In this document: piece after piece, positions 55,080 through 63,560 of the stretch
Layout of the letters: every line of letters begins with the position of its first letter
Numbering within the stretch: the first letter of the stretch is position 1
From: Pseudobacter sp.
GTDB taxonomy: Bacteria > Bacteroidota > Bacteroidia > Chitinophagales > Chitinophagaceae
DNA length: 64,000 bases
Direction: 5' to 3'
Assembly (NCBI GenBank): GCA_017849455.1
Contig: JAFIGX010000006.1
Coordinates: forward strand, 1-64,000
The notes under the pieces: model-generated
The model's input: only the letters and a program-made list of their open reading frames with translations
Database searches by the model: none
Told to the model about the DNA's origin: nothing
Made by a program: the position numbers and the translations under genes

Positions 55080-56327
55080 ATGCCGGGCACTCAACAGCGA
55101 CTGGTGGTGATCGGCGGCGGAGCCGCCGGTTTTTTCTGTGCCGTGAATGCAGCCCGTATGCATCCCGGCCTGCAGGTCACCATCCTGGAGAAGACCAGCA
55201 AGATTTTGTCGAAGGTCAAAATATCGGGCGGCGGCCGTTGCAATGTCACCCATGCCTGTTCCGATATCCCTGCAATGCTGCGCAAATACCCGCGTGGCGC
55301 GAATTTCCTCAAGAAAGCATTCCATCACTTTTTCACCACGGATATTATTAAATGGTTTGAAGACCGGGGAGTATCATTGAAAACAGAGGCCGATGGCCGC
55401 ATGTTCCCCACCAGCAATTCATCCCAGGCCATCATCGACTGCCTGGTGGCGGATATGAACCGTTATGGAGTGGAACTGAGGATGATGTCCGAAGTAAAAG
55501 GCCTGCAACACGCGGCAGGGAAATTCACCATTGAATTGTCGGACAACAGGCAACTGACCGCCGACTTCGTTTGCATCGCCTGTGGAGGCTATCCAAAATC
55601 CTCCATGTTCGATTGGTTAAGGCAGTTGGGCCATACCATCGAAGATCCTGTTCCTTCCCTGTTCACTTTCAATATGCCCGGTAACCCGATCACGAAACTG
55701 ATGGGGGTTGCCGTACCTGATGCGCAGGTAAGGATCACCGGTAGTAAGCTGGTAGAGCAGGGCCCCCTGCTGATAACCCACTGGGGTATGAGCGGCCCGG
55801 TAGTACTTCGCTTATCAGCCTGGGGAGCGCGTGAGCTGGCCACCAGTCAATACCATTTTACGATACAGGTGAACTGGCTGGCAGGGCATCATGAGCAAAG
55901 TCTGCGGGAAGATATGCAGCGTTGGCGCTTCGAGCTGGCGTCTCAAAAGATCGGTCAACGCAACCCGTTCCGGCTGCCGCAGCGGTTATGGGAATACCTG
56001 CTGGAGCGATCGGGCATCGATGCAGAGCTGCGCTGGGCCGATCTTCCGTCGAAAGAACAAAATAAACTGATCAGGAACTGCTGCGCCCAGGAACATACAG
56101 TGAATGGAAAAACCACCTTCAAGGAAGAATTTGTAACGGCCGGCGGTATCCGCTTATCGGAAGTAGACGCCGGCACGATGCAAAGCAAACTGGTGCCTCA
56201 TCTGTATTTTGCAGGTGAGATCCTGGATGTGGATGGTATCACGGGGGGATTCAATTTCCAGCATGCGTGGACAAGCGGGTATATTGCAGCTAGGCTTTCT
56301 TCCCCAGCAATCTCCGGTGATAATTGA
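55080..56327 (+). CDS. NAD(P)/FAD-dependent oxidoreductase, HI0933/BaiN (YhiN) family
   Basis: A 415-aa flavoprotein of uncertain substrate. The FAD-binding motif VVIGGGAAGFFCAVNAAR lies at residues 9-26, then the family-specific KVKISGGGRCNVTHAC. The C-terminal EILDVDGITGGFNFQHAWTS is the FAD-isoalloxazine motif of the family. It follows map by 11 bp and overlaps the convergent DinB-like gene by 38 bp. Confidence 0.93.
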   Translation: MPGTQQRLVVIGGGAAGFFCAVNAARMHPGLQVTILEKTSKILSKVKISGGGRCNVTHACSDIPAMLRKYPRGANFLKKAFHHFFTTDIIKWFEDRGVSLKTEADGRMFPTSNSSQAIIDCLVADMNRYGVELRMMSEVKGLQHAAGKFTIELSDNRQLTADFVCIACGGYPKSSMFDWLRQLGHTIEDPVPSLFTFNMPGNPITKLMGVAVPDAQVRITGSKLVEQGPLLITHWGMSGPVVLRLSAWGARELATSQYHFTIQVNWLAGHHEQSLREDMQRWRFELASQKIGQRNPFRLPQRLWEYLLERSGIDAELRWADLPSKEQNKLIRNCCAQEHTVNGKTTFKEEFVTAGGIRLSEVDAGTMQSKLVPHLYFAGEILDVDGITGGFNFQHAWTSGYIAARLSSPAISGDN

Positions 56328-56742
56328 TCTGTCCCAGGTGATAATTGAAATGTCCAAGGAGATGGACGAGCCAATATTCGGTGGTCATCGGATATCCCAG
56401 TACCTGCAGGGGATATTCTTTTTCAAGTTCTTTCTTGCTCACCTGTTCGAGCGTATCCTTCACGGCCATCCTGGTGGCTTCCACTTCTTCCAGTAATTTT
56501 TTACGGGAGATATTTTTCAAGGAGAATTCCGCATCGCGGTTCCTCACGTAACCACTTTCATTGAGTACGGCGCCGAGGAAATGCTGAAGGCCGCCGGCCA
56601 GGTGAAGGCATAAATTACCACCGGTGTTGTTGATACCTTCCTGAAGGACCCATAAGCTGGCATCGTCCGGGTACAAATTGATTTCTTCTGCGAGTTTCGT
56701 TAATCCCTGGTCAAATGTTTGAATTAAGATCGGCGTGATCAT
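56290..56742 (-). CDS. DinB-like (DUF1572-type) four-helix protein
   Basis: A 150-aa protein of the DinB/YfiT-like four-helix fold, function unknown; relatives are metal-binding thiol-transferase-like proteins. Likely metal ligands are His in NLCLHLAGGLQHFLG and the C-terminal LVHLLGHFNYHLGQINYHR. The gene is convergent to, and overlaps by 38 bp, the HI0933 gene. It stands alone and has no obvious promoter box. Confidence 0.8.
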   Translation of the reverse strand: MITPILIQTFDQGLTKLAEEINLYPDDASLWVLQEGINNTGGNLCLHLAGGLQHFLGAVLNESGYVRNRDAEFSLKNISRKKLLEEVEATRMAVKDTLEQVSKKELEKEYPLQVLGYPMTTEYWLVHLLGHFNYHLGQINYHRRLLGKKA

Positions 56743-56984
56743 GATAATTGGTTAGTTATAAAAATTGCGATAAAAATAAAAAGAAAAGACTTTTACATCC
56801 TAGTATTTTATAAAAATAATACGCAACATTTTACCGGCTGCCTGCTGGTTCTTGCAGGCATGGTTTTGTTGTAAAGGACCTTCCTCTTTTCATCGATTTC
56901 GAAACCTCCGCTAAAATCTTGCCAATCAGCTCTTTATTTCAGTAAAAAATTGGCCTGGGGCCTTAGTTATTCGGCATTTTGGTG

Positions 56985-56992
56985 TATCTTTG
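56985..56992 (+). promoter_or_regulatory. -7 box upstream of rpsA
   Basis: TATCTTTG matches TAnnTTTG, 34 bp before the rpsA ATG at 57027. No strong -33 element at the usual distance. Confidence 0.6.
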
Positions 56993-57026
56993 CAACCCTG
57001 AAATCAAAACCCTTCAGGTATCTATC

Positions 57027-58949
57027 ATGTTCGAAAATTTGATTGTTAAACAACTAAACGCTGATGCCCAGGAGACTTCGGTACCTACCGAAGCTGCAGC
57101 GACAACAACAGTACCTGAGCAAAAGCAACCTGTAGTAGAAGACGCAGGTGCTCACGATGATTTTGACTGGAGTATCGACAAACGCAACGTAGCTACTTAC
57201 AGCAAAGAACAGAAAGAAAAATACGATGCTGTTTATGAAGGCACCTTCAAAGCAGTAACGGATGGCGAACTGGTGAAAGGATTGGTGGTAGCGCTCACGA
57301 AAACGGATGCTGTGATCAACATCGGTTTCAAGAGCGATGGATTGGTTTCATTGAACGAGTTCCGCGATTTGCCCGGCATGAAGACCGGCGATGAAGTGGA
57401 AGTGATGGTGGTGGAAAAAGAGGACAGGGAAGGTCACCTGAACCTGAGCCGCAAACAAGCCCGCATTACACGCGCCTGGGAAAGGATCGTGGAAGTACAC
57501 AAGACAGGGGAAGTCATCACCGGTACTGTTACTTCGAAAACGAAAGGCGGTTTGATCGTGGACGTATTCGGTATGGAAACATTCTTACCGGGTTCACAGA
57601 TCGATGTAAAACCTGTAACTGATTACGATCAGTTTGTAGGAAAGACCATGGAGTTCAAGGTGGTGAAGATCAACGAAGCCATCAAGAATGCCGTAGTATC
57701 TCACAAAGCACTGATCGAAAGCGATATCGAAGCACAACGTGCAGAGATCATGAGCAAGCTCGAAAGAGGTCAGGTACTGGAAGGCACCATCAAGAATATC
57801 ACCGATTTCGGTGCGTTCATGGACCTGGGCGGTCTGGACGGCCTGCTGTATATCACGGATATCAGTTGGGGACGTATCAGCCACCCGAGCGAAGTACTGA
57901 AGCTCGATCAGAAACTGAAAGTGGTGGTACTGGATTTCGACGACGAGAAAAAACGTATCAGCCTTGGCCTGAAACAACTCACCCCGCACCCCTGGGATAT
58001 CCTCCCCGAAAATGTGCATGAAGGTGCAGTGGTGAAAGGCAAAGTAGTGAATATCGAAGATTACGGTGCATTCCTGGAGATCATGCCTGGTGTGGAAGGT
58101 CTGGTGCACGTAAGCGAGATCACCTGGGCCAATACCCCGATCAATGCCAAAGAATTCTTCAAACTGGGTGACGAATACGAAGCCAAAGTGGTAACGCTCG
58201 ATAAGGGTAACCGCAAAATGAGTTTGTCCATCAAACAAATGAGCGAAGATCCCTGGAGCACGATCGAGACCAAATTCCCTGAAAGTAGCCGTCACAAGGG
58301 CCTTGTGAAGAATATCACTCCTTATGGCGTGTTCGTTGAACTGGCTCCCGGCATCGGTGGTATGATCCATATCAGCGACCTGAGCTGGCTGAAACGCTTC
58401 AACCATCCATCCGAGTACACCAAAGTGGGCGAGCATATCGAAGTAGTGATCCTTGGCATCGATAAAGACAACCGTAAACTCCAACTGGGCCACAAACAAC
58501 TGGAAGAAGATCCCTGGAATGCTCTGCAGGATACATTTGCAGTAGGTTCTGTGCATGAAGGAACCATTATCCGCAGAGATGATAAAGGTGGTATCGTTCA
58601 GCTTCCTTATGGTCTGGAAGGATTCGCTCCCAACCGTCACCTCACCAAAGAGGATGGCAAGAGCATGGGCGCCGATGAAACATCGCAGTTCATGGTGATC
58701 GAATTCGATCGTAATGAAAAACGCATTGTCGTATCGCACACACGCCTCTGGGAACAATCCAAAGTAGAAGAGAAAGAAGCAGCCAGGAAAGAAGCCAAAG
58801 CTGAATCCGACAAGACCAAGAAGGCCGTCAAGAATATCCAGAACAAGGTAGAAAAAGCTACCCTGGGTGATCTGGGCGCATTGGCCGAGATCAAGGAAAA
58901 GCTGAAGCAGGAAGAAAAGCAGGGCGGAGATAAACCGGCTGAGCAATAA
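57027..58949 (+). CDS. rpsA: 30S ribosomal protein S1
   Basis: S1 binds mRNA and brings it to the 30S; it matters greatly in Bacteroidota, whose leaders have few Shine-Dalgarno sites. The 640-aa protein has six S1 domains, for example GTIKNITDFGAFMDLGGLDG (third) and GKVVNIEDYGAFLEIMPGVE (fourth). The N-terminal tail is Ala/Thr/Glu-rich and the C-terminal tail is highly charged (Lys/Glu/Ala). The ATG at 57027 is chosen; a longer frame begins 16 codons up inside the -7 box region. A weak terminator lies at about 58991-59024. Confidence 0.96.
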   Translation: MFENLIVKQLNADAQETSVPTEAAATTTVPEQKQPVVEDAGAHDDFDWSIDKRNVATYSKEQKEKYDAVYEGTFKAVTDGELVKGLVVALTKTDAVINIGFKSDGLVSLNEFRDLPGMKTGDEVEVMVVEKEDREGHLNLSRKQARITRAWERIVEVHKTGEVITGTVTSKTKGGLIVDVFGMETFLPGSQIDVKPVTDYDQFVGKTMEFKVVKINEAIKNAVVSHKALIESDIEAQRAEIMSKLERGQVLEGTIKNITDFGAFMDLGGLDGLLYITDISWGRISHPSEVLKLDQKLKVVVLDFDDEKKRISLGLKQLTPHPWDILPENVHEGAVVKGKVVNIEDYGAFLEIMPGVEGLVHVSEITWANTPINAKEFFKLGDEYEAKVVTLDKGNRKMSLSIKQMSEDPWSTIETKFPESSRHKGLVKNITPYGVFVELAPGIGGMIHISDLSWLKRFNHPSEYTKVGEHIEVVILGIDKDNRKLQLGHKQLEEDPWNALQDTFAVGSVHEGTIIRRDDKGGIVQLPYGLEGFAPNRHLTKEDGKSMGADETSQFMVIEFDRNEKRIVVSHTRLWEQSKVEEKEAARKEAKAESDKTKKAVKNIQNKVEKATLGDLGALAEIKEKLKQEEKQGGDKPAEQ

Positions 58950-58990
58950 TACAGAACAGGATCAGTAATGATCCGGAATGAATATTCAAT

Positions 58991-59024
58991 AGGGTGTATC
59001 TATAATATGGTACCCCCTTTTTTT
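58991..59024 (+). terminator. Probable terminator of rpsA
   Basis: A GGGT...ACCC-based hairpin with an AT-rich middle, then CCTTTTTTT. The stem is short but the T-run is good, 42 bp after the rpsA stop. Confidence 0.6.
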
Positions 59025-59286
59025 ATGAATAAAATGCCTGTCTACTGAACTAACCTGCAGGCCTAAGGGCAAATGGCCTGCCCGTTCCTGTAAGGAACTG
59101 ATCAAATAAATCATTGTTCGGAATATCAATTATTTTGTACCTTCACGCCGAATACTCCTTGTTAAAGCCTTCAGTCATAGTATAATCCCCCTTCTGATTA
59201 TTTAGCTAACGTTTTGTAGCACCCAGACGCAACACCTCTTCTACTTATCCGGAAAGGGTTGATTGGTCACTCTTTAATATTTTTCT
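59025..59286 (+). other. Intergenic region with a candidate promoter
   Basis: No gene is seen between the rpsA terminator and the small frame at 59287. ATTG (59113-59116), 21 bp, TACCTTCA (59138-59145; two mismatches to TAnnTTTG) could be a promoter for a transcript carrying the 29-aa frame. A small RNA is possible. Confidence 0.35.
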
Positions 59287-59376
59287 ATGAAAGAGAGCAA
59301 AGGACAGTCGCTGTACCTTTTTATTGTTATACTGCTGATCATATTCTTTTTCCACTATTGTGGCACCACTACCTGA
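59287..59376 (+). CDS. Possible 29-aa hydrophobic peptide
   Basis: A short frame MKESKGQSLYLFIVILLIIF continues FFHYCGTTT to a TGA. It has a charged/polar start of 8 residues, one ideal membrane helix (about residues 9-24) and a short C-terminal tail with Cys. It lies in otherwise empty DNA, ends 6 bp before the convergent HAD gene, and follows a candidate promoter by about 140 bp. Small single-helix peptides are often missed; there is no family evidence. Confidence 0.35.
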   Translation: MKESKGQSLYLFIVILLIIFFFHYCGTTT

Positions 59377-59382
59377 CGCTTG

Positions 59383-60039
59383 TTATAGGGCGTCCAGCAC
59401 AGACTGATCTACTTCCAGCAGAGATCGCAGTTTCCTGTCGGCCGCGTCCCATCTTGTTTCATGATGTTGATGAGGAGCAGGTACTACAATACATTTCATC
59501 CTTGCGGCTTTTACCGCGATCATTCCATTGAAAGAATCCTCGAAACAAACACATTCCAACGGTGATACCTGCAATGCTGCGGCGCAGTCAAGGTATACCT
59601 GTGGATGCGGCTTCCCGTAGGGCAGTTCCTCAGCCGAAGCAATGGCCTGCAGTTGGCCCCCGATCTGCAACTTTTCAGCTACCACTTCTACCAACGACAG
59701 GGGCGATGAAGTGGCTAGCCCGATACGGAAATTCCGCTCCTGAAAAAAATCGAAGATACGTTCCACCCCAGGCAATGGCTTGCCATATTTCCCGATCTTC
59801 CCGATGGCTTTGGCCACGATCTTTTCTTCAGCAGCCTTTGCGAATTGCAGGTCGATATTGAAATAGCTGAACCACCAGTGGATCCATTCGGGCGTTCGCA
59901 AACCGGTGGTGATATGATATTGTTCGGGGACCAGGGCTATACCGAATTCTTCCAGGGTCTCTTTTCCGGCTTCTTCCCAATAAGGTTCGGAATCGATCAA
60001 AAGCCCATCCATGTCGAAAATAACTGTAGTAAGTTTCAT
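59383..60039 (-). CDS. HAD-superfamily hydrolase, beta-phosphoglucomutase-like
   Basis: A 218-aa phosphatase or phosphomutase of HAD subfamily I with an alpha-helical cap, acting on a small sugar phosphate; exact substrate unknown. Motif I is VIFDMDGLLIDSEPYW at residues 5-20, motif II LATSSPLS, motif III the Lys in ELPYGKPHPQVYLD, and motif IV CVCFEDSFNGMIA. I use the ATG at 60039. The minus-strand -7 box TATCTTTG (60053-60046) ends only 6 bp before it, so the mRNA may have almost no leader. Confidence 0.92.
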   Translation of the reverse strand: MKLTTVIFDMDGLLIDSEPYWEEAGKETLEEFGIALVPEQYHITTGLRTPEWIHWWFSYFNIDLQFAKAAEEKIVAKAIGKIGKYGKPLPGVERIFDFFQERNFRIGLATSSPLSLVEVVAEKLQIGGQLQAIASAEELPYGKPHPQVYLDCAAALQVSPLECVCFEDSFNGMIAVKAARMKCIVVPAPHQHHETRWDAADRKLRSLLEVDQSVLDAL

Positions 60040-60045
60040 AGGGGG

Positions 60046-60053
60046 CAAAGATA
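60046..60053 (-). promoter_or_regulatory. -7 box of the HAD gene
   Basis: Minus strand TATCTTTG, a perfect TAnnTTTG, 6 bp from the ATG. Implies a leaderless or near-leaderless transcript. Confidence 0.55.
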
Positions 60054-60062
60054 ACATTAAAC

Positions 60063-60157
60063 GTTTGTGGTTTGTTGTTGGTCGTTTGTTGTTCTTCAGT
60101 TTTATAAAGACTGACTGAATCTCAACAACCACAAACGACCAACGACAAACCACAAAC
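60063..60157. repeat. Palindromic element, family D
   Basis: Left arm GTTTGTGGTTTGTTGTTGGT onward (60063-60092) and right arm ending ACGACAAACCACAAAC (to about 60157) are near-perfect inverted copies of about 30 bp. The arms are built of repeated GTTTGTGG/GTTGGTCG words. It lies between the HAD gene start and the SIMPL gene end. Confidence 0.92.
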
Positions 60158-60174
60158 ATATTATGGTGCACGTA

Positions 60175-60897
60175 TTATTTGAGTGCAAACACCGCCTTCA
60201 CCTCAAACTTCAACCTGATCTTTTTAAAATCGATATCAGGATTACCACCGCCGGCGCTGGCATCCATGGCATAATTCGCTGCTGCCACTTTGTTACGGTA
60301 GAGAGGGTAGGGCTCCACTACGAATTCATCCGGCTCTGAAATGGTCACTGCCGCACCGATCTGTTCATCGATGGCTGCTGCGAGATATTGCGCTTTTTCC
60401 CTGGCAGCTTTCACTGCTTGTATTTTCAATTGTTTGCGGAATTCCTGGATCTTGCTGTGAGATGTTTTCACCACCTGGAAATTTTGCGTGGCATCATCAT
60501 CCAGCTTTTCCACCAACTCATCGATTTTCTTGCTGTTGCTGAACTTGATCTGGTAGGCGATGGAGGCATACAGCTCGTCTTTCTTTTTCTTTTTTCTCCA
60601 CCAATAATAACCGTTGTTCCCTTCATACGAATCGATCGTGATATCGGCATCGGCAATGCCGATGCCGCGGCAATTGTCGAGGAATGCTTTCTTGATCTTT
60701 TCCAGGTCGATCTTTCCGCTTCCTTTTTTCTCATATTCTTTCAGGTCAACCACTACATAGATCTCATCCGGTATGATCTCCAGCTCGGCGCTGCCTGTTA
60801 CATTAATGGTCTTGGGGAACGGATTGGCCGTATTGACCTGTGCGAAAGCGCCCAATGCCATCATCATCATTAACCCTGCTGTCATAAACTTTTTCAT
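60175..60897 (-). CDS. SIMPL-domain (DUF541) exported protein
   Basis: A 240-aa periplasmic protein. The signal peptide MKKFMTAGLMMMMALGAFAQ is followed by a SIMPL domain: NVTGSAELEIIPDEIYVVVD at its start, then KAAREKAQYLAAAIDEQIGA typical of the middle helix. Family members are envelope proteins of unclear function (BP26/oxidative-stress associated). The gene is alone on its strand. Confidence 0.9.
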   Translation of the reverse strand: MKKFMTAGLMMMMALGAFAQVNTANPFPKTINVTGSAELEIIPDEIYVVVDLKEYEKKGSGKIDLEKIKKAFLDNCRGIGIADADITIDSYEGNNGYYWWRKKKKKDELYASIAYQIKFSNSKKIDELVEKLDDDATQNFQVVKTSHSKIQEFRKQLKIQAVKAAREKAQYLAAAIDEQIGAAVTISEPDEFVVEPYPLYRNKVAAANYAMDASAGGGNPDIDFKKIRLKFEVKAVFALK

Positions 60898-61026
60898 AAC
60901 GTAAAATTTTTTAGATGGATGTAGGATAAAAGAAAATTACACAAGCAGCCACTATGCTTAAATTAGTATAAGTTCTTTATTAACATTTCCTTAATTTGGA
61001 CAGGAATTCATAAAGCCCCTGATTAC

Positions 61027-61767
61027 ATGAGCTCATTGGGAGAAAAGCTGAAACATACCCGGATAATACGGAAACTGATCTATGCAGTAGTCGGTATCAT
61101 ATCGTGGCCGGGTCTCACGATCATCAACAAATTAAGGATCAGTGGTACCGAGCATATCAGGGACCTGCCTAAAAAGAATGTACTCTTCGTGAGTAATCAT
61201 CAAACCTATTTTGCGGACGTGATCACCTTCCTGCATATTTTTTGTGCGGTGAAATGGCGCAAGCAGAACAAACTGGGTATTCCTTATTATTTGTTGAACC
61301 CTTTTACCAATGTTTATTATGTGGCGGCAGAGGAAACCATGAGAGCAAGCTGGATCAGCCGGCTGTTCACGGTTGCCGGCGCTATCACGGTAAAGCGCAC
61401 CTGGCGTTCCGAAGGCAATGAAGTGCGGCGTGGGCTCGATCCTTCCGATACCCGCAAGATCACGCGGGCCCTGGAGAATAACTGGGTGATCACTTTTCCC
61501 CAAGGCACCACCAAAGCATTTGCACCGGGCCGCAAGGGAACGGCCCTTATCATCAAAATGTGTAAGCCCATTGTTGTGCCCGTGGTGATCAATGGTTTCT
61601 GGCGGGCCTTCAATAAAAAAGGATTGCGCTTCAAAAAGCGCGGCTCTTTATTGACGGTCCGGTTCAAAGAACCTTTGAAGATCGACTATGAGGCGTCTCC
61701 GGAAGAAATACTGCAAAAGATCATGTGTGCGATCGAGCAGAATAAGGAACGGCAGTTTGTATTTTAA
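61027..61767 (+). CDS. PlsC-like lysophospholipid acyltransferase
   Basis: A 246-aa membrane-associated acyltransferase, by family 1-acyl-glycerol-3-phosphate acyltransferase or a relative acting on another lipid. The catalytic block reads FVSNHQTYFADV: five residues stand between His and Asp instead of four (HX4D). The glycerol-binding block is FPQGTTKAFAPG, with Gln for Glu in the usual EGT. The stop TAA is flush with the left arm of a family C palindrome. Substitutions suggest a diverged subfamily, so the substrate is uncertain. Confidence 0.85.
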   Translation: MSSLGEKLKHTRIIRKLIYAVVGIISWPGLTIINKLRISGTEHIRDLPKKNVLFVSNHQTYFADVITFLHIFCAVKWRKQNKLGIPYYLLNPFTNVYYVAAEETMRASWISRLFTVAGAITVKRTWRSEGNEVRRGLDPSDTRKITRALENNWVITFPQGTTKAFAPGRKGTALIIKMCKPIVVPVVINGFWRAFNKKGLRFKKRGSLLTVRFKEPLKIDYEASPEEILQKIMCAIEQNKERQFVF

Positions 61768-61882
61768 AGTTGGCAGTTGGCAATTTTCAGTTCGCAGTCT
61801 GATACCCTCCGCATGGAGAAAAACTCCTATAAATCAAGGTTGTTACCCAACTGCCAATTGCCAACTGCTAACAGCCAACTCT
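61768..61882. repeat. Palindromic element, family C, copy 2
   Basis: AGTTGGCAGTTGGCAATT on the left and CAACTGCCAATTGCCAACTG with AACAGCCAACT on the right (inverted). It lies between convergent genes and touches both stop codons: PlsC TAA ends at 61767 and the thioesterase TAG is at 61883-61881. Confidence 0.88.
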
Positions 61883-62396
61883 ATTGGAACAACGCTTTCA
61901 ACTCGGTCGCATCTTCCGGTTTCATTTTTCCACCAAGCACCAACCGGAGCTGCCTTCTTCTCAAGGCACCATCGAATAATCTTTTTTCTTCTTCGGATTC
62001 CGGCAAAAGGGGGGCAACAGGGCGGGGATTGCCATTGGGGTCCAATGCCACGAAAGTATAGTAGGCTTCGTTGCTCTTGTATTTGTATTGATGGATCGCA
62101 TCTTCTCCCCATACACGCAGGTGTACTTCCATGGAAGAATTGAAAGCCCTCGTAACCTTGGCTTCGATATGTACCACATTCCCCAGTTTGATCGGGTTTT
62201 CGAATGAGATATTGTCGACCGACGCAGTGACCACCGGCGCCCCGCAATGTTTCATCGCTGCCAGTGCGGCCGCAATGTCCATCCAGTACATCAGACGGCC
62301 ACCCATCAGGTTCCCGAATGTATTGGTATCATTGGGGAGCACCAGTTCGGTCATCACTACAAACGATTCCTTGGCGGTCTTTGCTTGTTTGTCCAT
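61881..62396 (-). CDS. Acyl-CoA thioesterase, YciA/BFIT hotdog type
   Basis: Hydrolyses acyl-CoA thioesters in the cytoplasm. At 171 aa it has a single hotdog domain: VLPNDTNTFGNLMGGRLMYW with the conserved Asn/Asp and Gly-Gly, then MDIAAALAAMKHCGAPVVTA and DNISFENPIKLGNVVHIEAK. The C-terminal ~40 residues are charged. I use the ATG at 62396 because the -7 box TAGCTTTG (62419-62412, minus strand) covers the earlier ATG at 62414. The stop codon touches palindrome C2. Confidence 0.92.
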   Translation of the reverse strand: MDKQAKTAKESFVVMTELVLPNDTNTFGNLMGGRLMYWMDIAAALAAMKHCGAPVVTASVDNISFENPIKLGNVVHIEAKVTRAFNSSMEVHLRVWGEDAIHQYKYKSNEAYYTFVALDPNGNPRPVAPLLPESEEEKRLFDGALRRRQLRLVLGGKMKPEDATELKALFQ

Positions 62397-62411
62397 GGGA
62401 GAAAATTTTTG

Positions 62412-62419
62412 CAAAGCTA
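62412..62419 (-). promoter_or_regulatory. -7 box of the YciA-type thioesterase
   Basis: Minus strand TAGCTTTG matches TAnnTTTG, 15 bp before the ATG at 62396. It decides the start codon, because the upstream ATG (62414) falls inside it. Confidence 0.6.
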
Positions 62420-62460
62420 AGAGATTAAAAGAGAGTAAGAGAGGAAAAGAGTTCGCCTAC

Positions 62461-63558
62461 TTAGATCACAGTCTGTTCCAGTGATTTCAGGAAATCTTCC
62501 TCTGCATCAGCCCCGATACCCACTGAATCAGGCACTTCCAGGAAGAAGCCATTATAACGGACACCGCCGGTGACGGGATCGGTCTTGTGGCCCAGCATGC
62601 AGGTATCCATATCGTAGAAACGGATATTGGGGTGAGCAAGGGCAAAATGAGCAAAGGCAGTGAGGGCTACCCGGCTTTCGAGCATACCGCCCATCATGCA
62701 GGGAATCTGGTGGTCTTTGCAAACGGCATCGATCTTTTGCGCTTCCAGGATGCCACCCGATTTGGCGAATTTGATATTGACATAATCACAGGCGCCGGCC
62801 CTGATCAAACGGATGGCATCATGATGATCGAATACGCTTTCATCGGCCATGATCCTTACGGGTGAGGCTTTTTTCAGAGCAGGTAATTTATCATCATCCC
62901 AGTAACGCATGGGTTGTTCACAGAATTCGATCCGGTAGCGGTCCATGGAAGTCAGAGCATGGAGCGCATCGTCGTAGCTCCATCCCTGGTTGGCATCGAT
63001 ACGAAGTTTGATGTCGGGCCCGGCTGCTTCGCGGATCTTCCTGATGCGTTCGATATCTTCCGTAGCATTCTTACCAAGCTTTACTTTTATGATGCGAACA
63101 CCGCGATGTACAAAATCGATAGCTGCGGCTGCCATTTTCTCCGGGGTATCGATACCTATGGTGAGGTCGGTCTCGAGTTCTTTCCTTTGGCCTCCGAGGA
63201 ATTGGTAGAGCGGCTGTCCCGCACGTTTGGCTGCCAGGTCGAACAGGGCCATGTCGAATGCGCTTTTGATAGTACTGTTGAAAGCGGTGAAGGCATGCAA
63301 CTCCTGCATCCGCTCTTCAATGGCGGCGGCATTCCTGTTCTTCCATACGGCAGCAAAATCCCTGGCCATCTCGAAGCAGGTAGCCTGTGTTTCACCGGCG
63401 ATCATGGGGAAGGCCGAACATTCGCCTACACCATAGATCCCGGCATCGGTATGTACACGGATAAAAATATTCTGGGCAAAATGCATGGTGCCTGTAGCAA
63501 TCGTGAAAGGGTGCATGGGGATGCTGAACTTCCAGATCTGGGTATGGGTAATATTCAT
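62461..63558 (-). CDS. Dipeptide epimerase (enolase superfamily, L-Ala-D/L-Glu epimerase-like)
   Basis: A 365-aa muconate-lactonising subgroup enzyme that probably inverts the second residue of dipeptides from peptidoglycan, such as L-Ala-D-Glu. The capping domain is followed by a barrel with Lys in RIIKVKLGK, metal ligands Asp in LRIDANQGWSYDDA, Glu in RIEFCEQPM, Asp in RIMADESVF, and the second Lys in VNIKFAKSGG. CMMGGMLESRVALTAFAHFA is typical of the epimerase group. I use the ATG at 63558; another in frame lies at 63582. It is divergent from proline dehydrogenase. Confidence 0.93.
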   Translation of the reverse strand: MNITHTQIWKFSIPMHPFTIATGTMHFAQNIFIRVHTDAGIYGVGECSAFPMIAGETQATCFEMARDFAAVWKNRNAAAIEERMQELHAFTAFNSTIKSAFDMALFDLAAKRAGQPLYQFLGGQRKELETDLTIGIDTPEKMAAAAIDFVHRGVRIIKVKLGKNATEDIERIRKIREAAGPDIKLRIDANQGWSYDDALHALTSMDRYRIEFCEQPMRYWDDDKLPALKKASPVRIMADESVFDHHDAIRLIRAGACDYVNIKFAKSGGILEAQKIDAVCKDHQIPCMMGGMLESRVALTAFAHFALAHPNIRFYDMDTCMLGHKTDPVTGGVRYNGFFLEVPDSVGIGADAEEDFLKSLEQTVI

Positions 63559-63560
63559 GG

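Noticed and set aside
57594..58946. 450-aa minus-strand open frame opposite rpsA
   Set aside because: Antisense shadow of the S1 gene; no recognisable domain and no promoter box.
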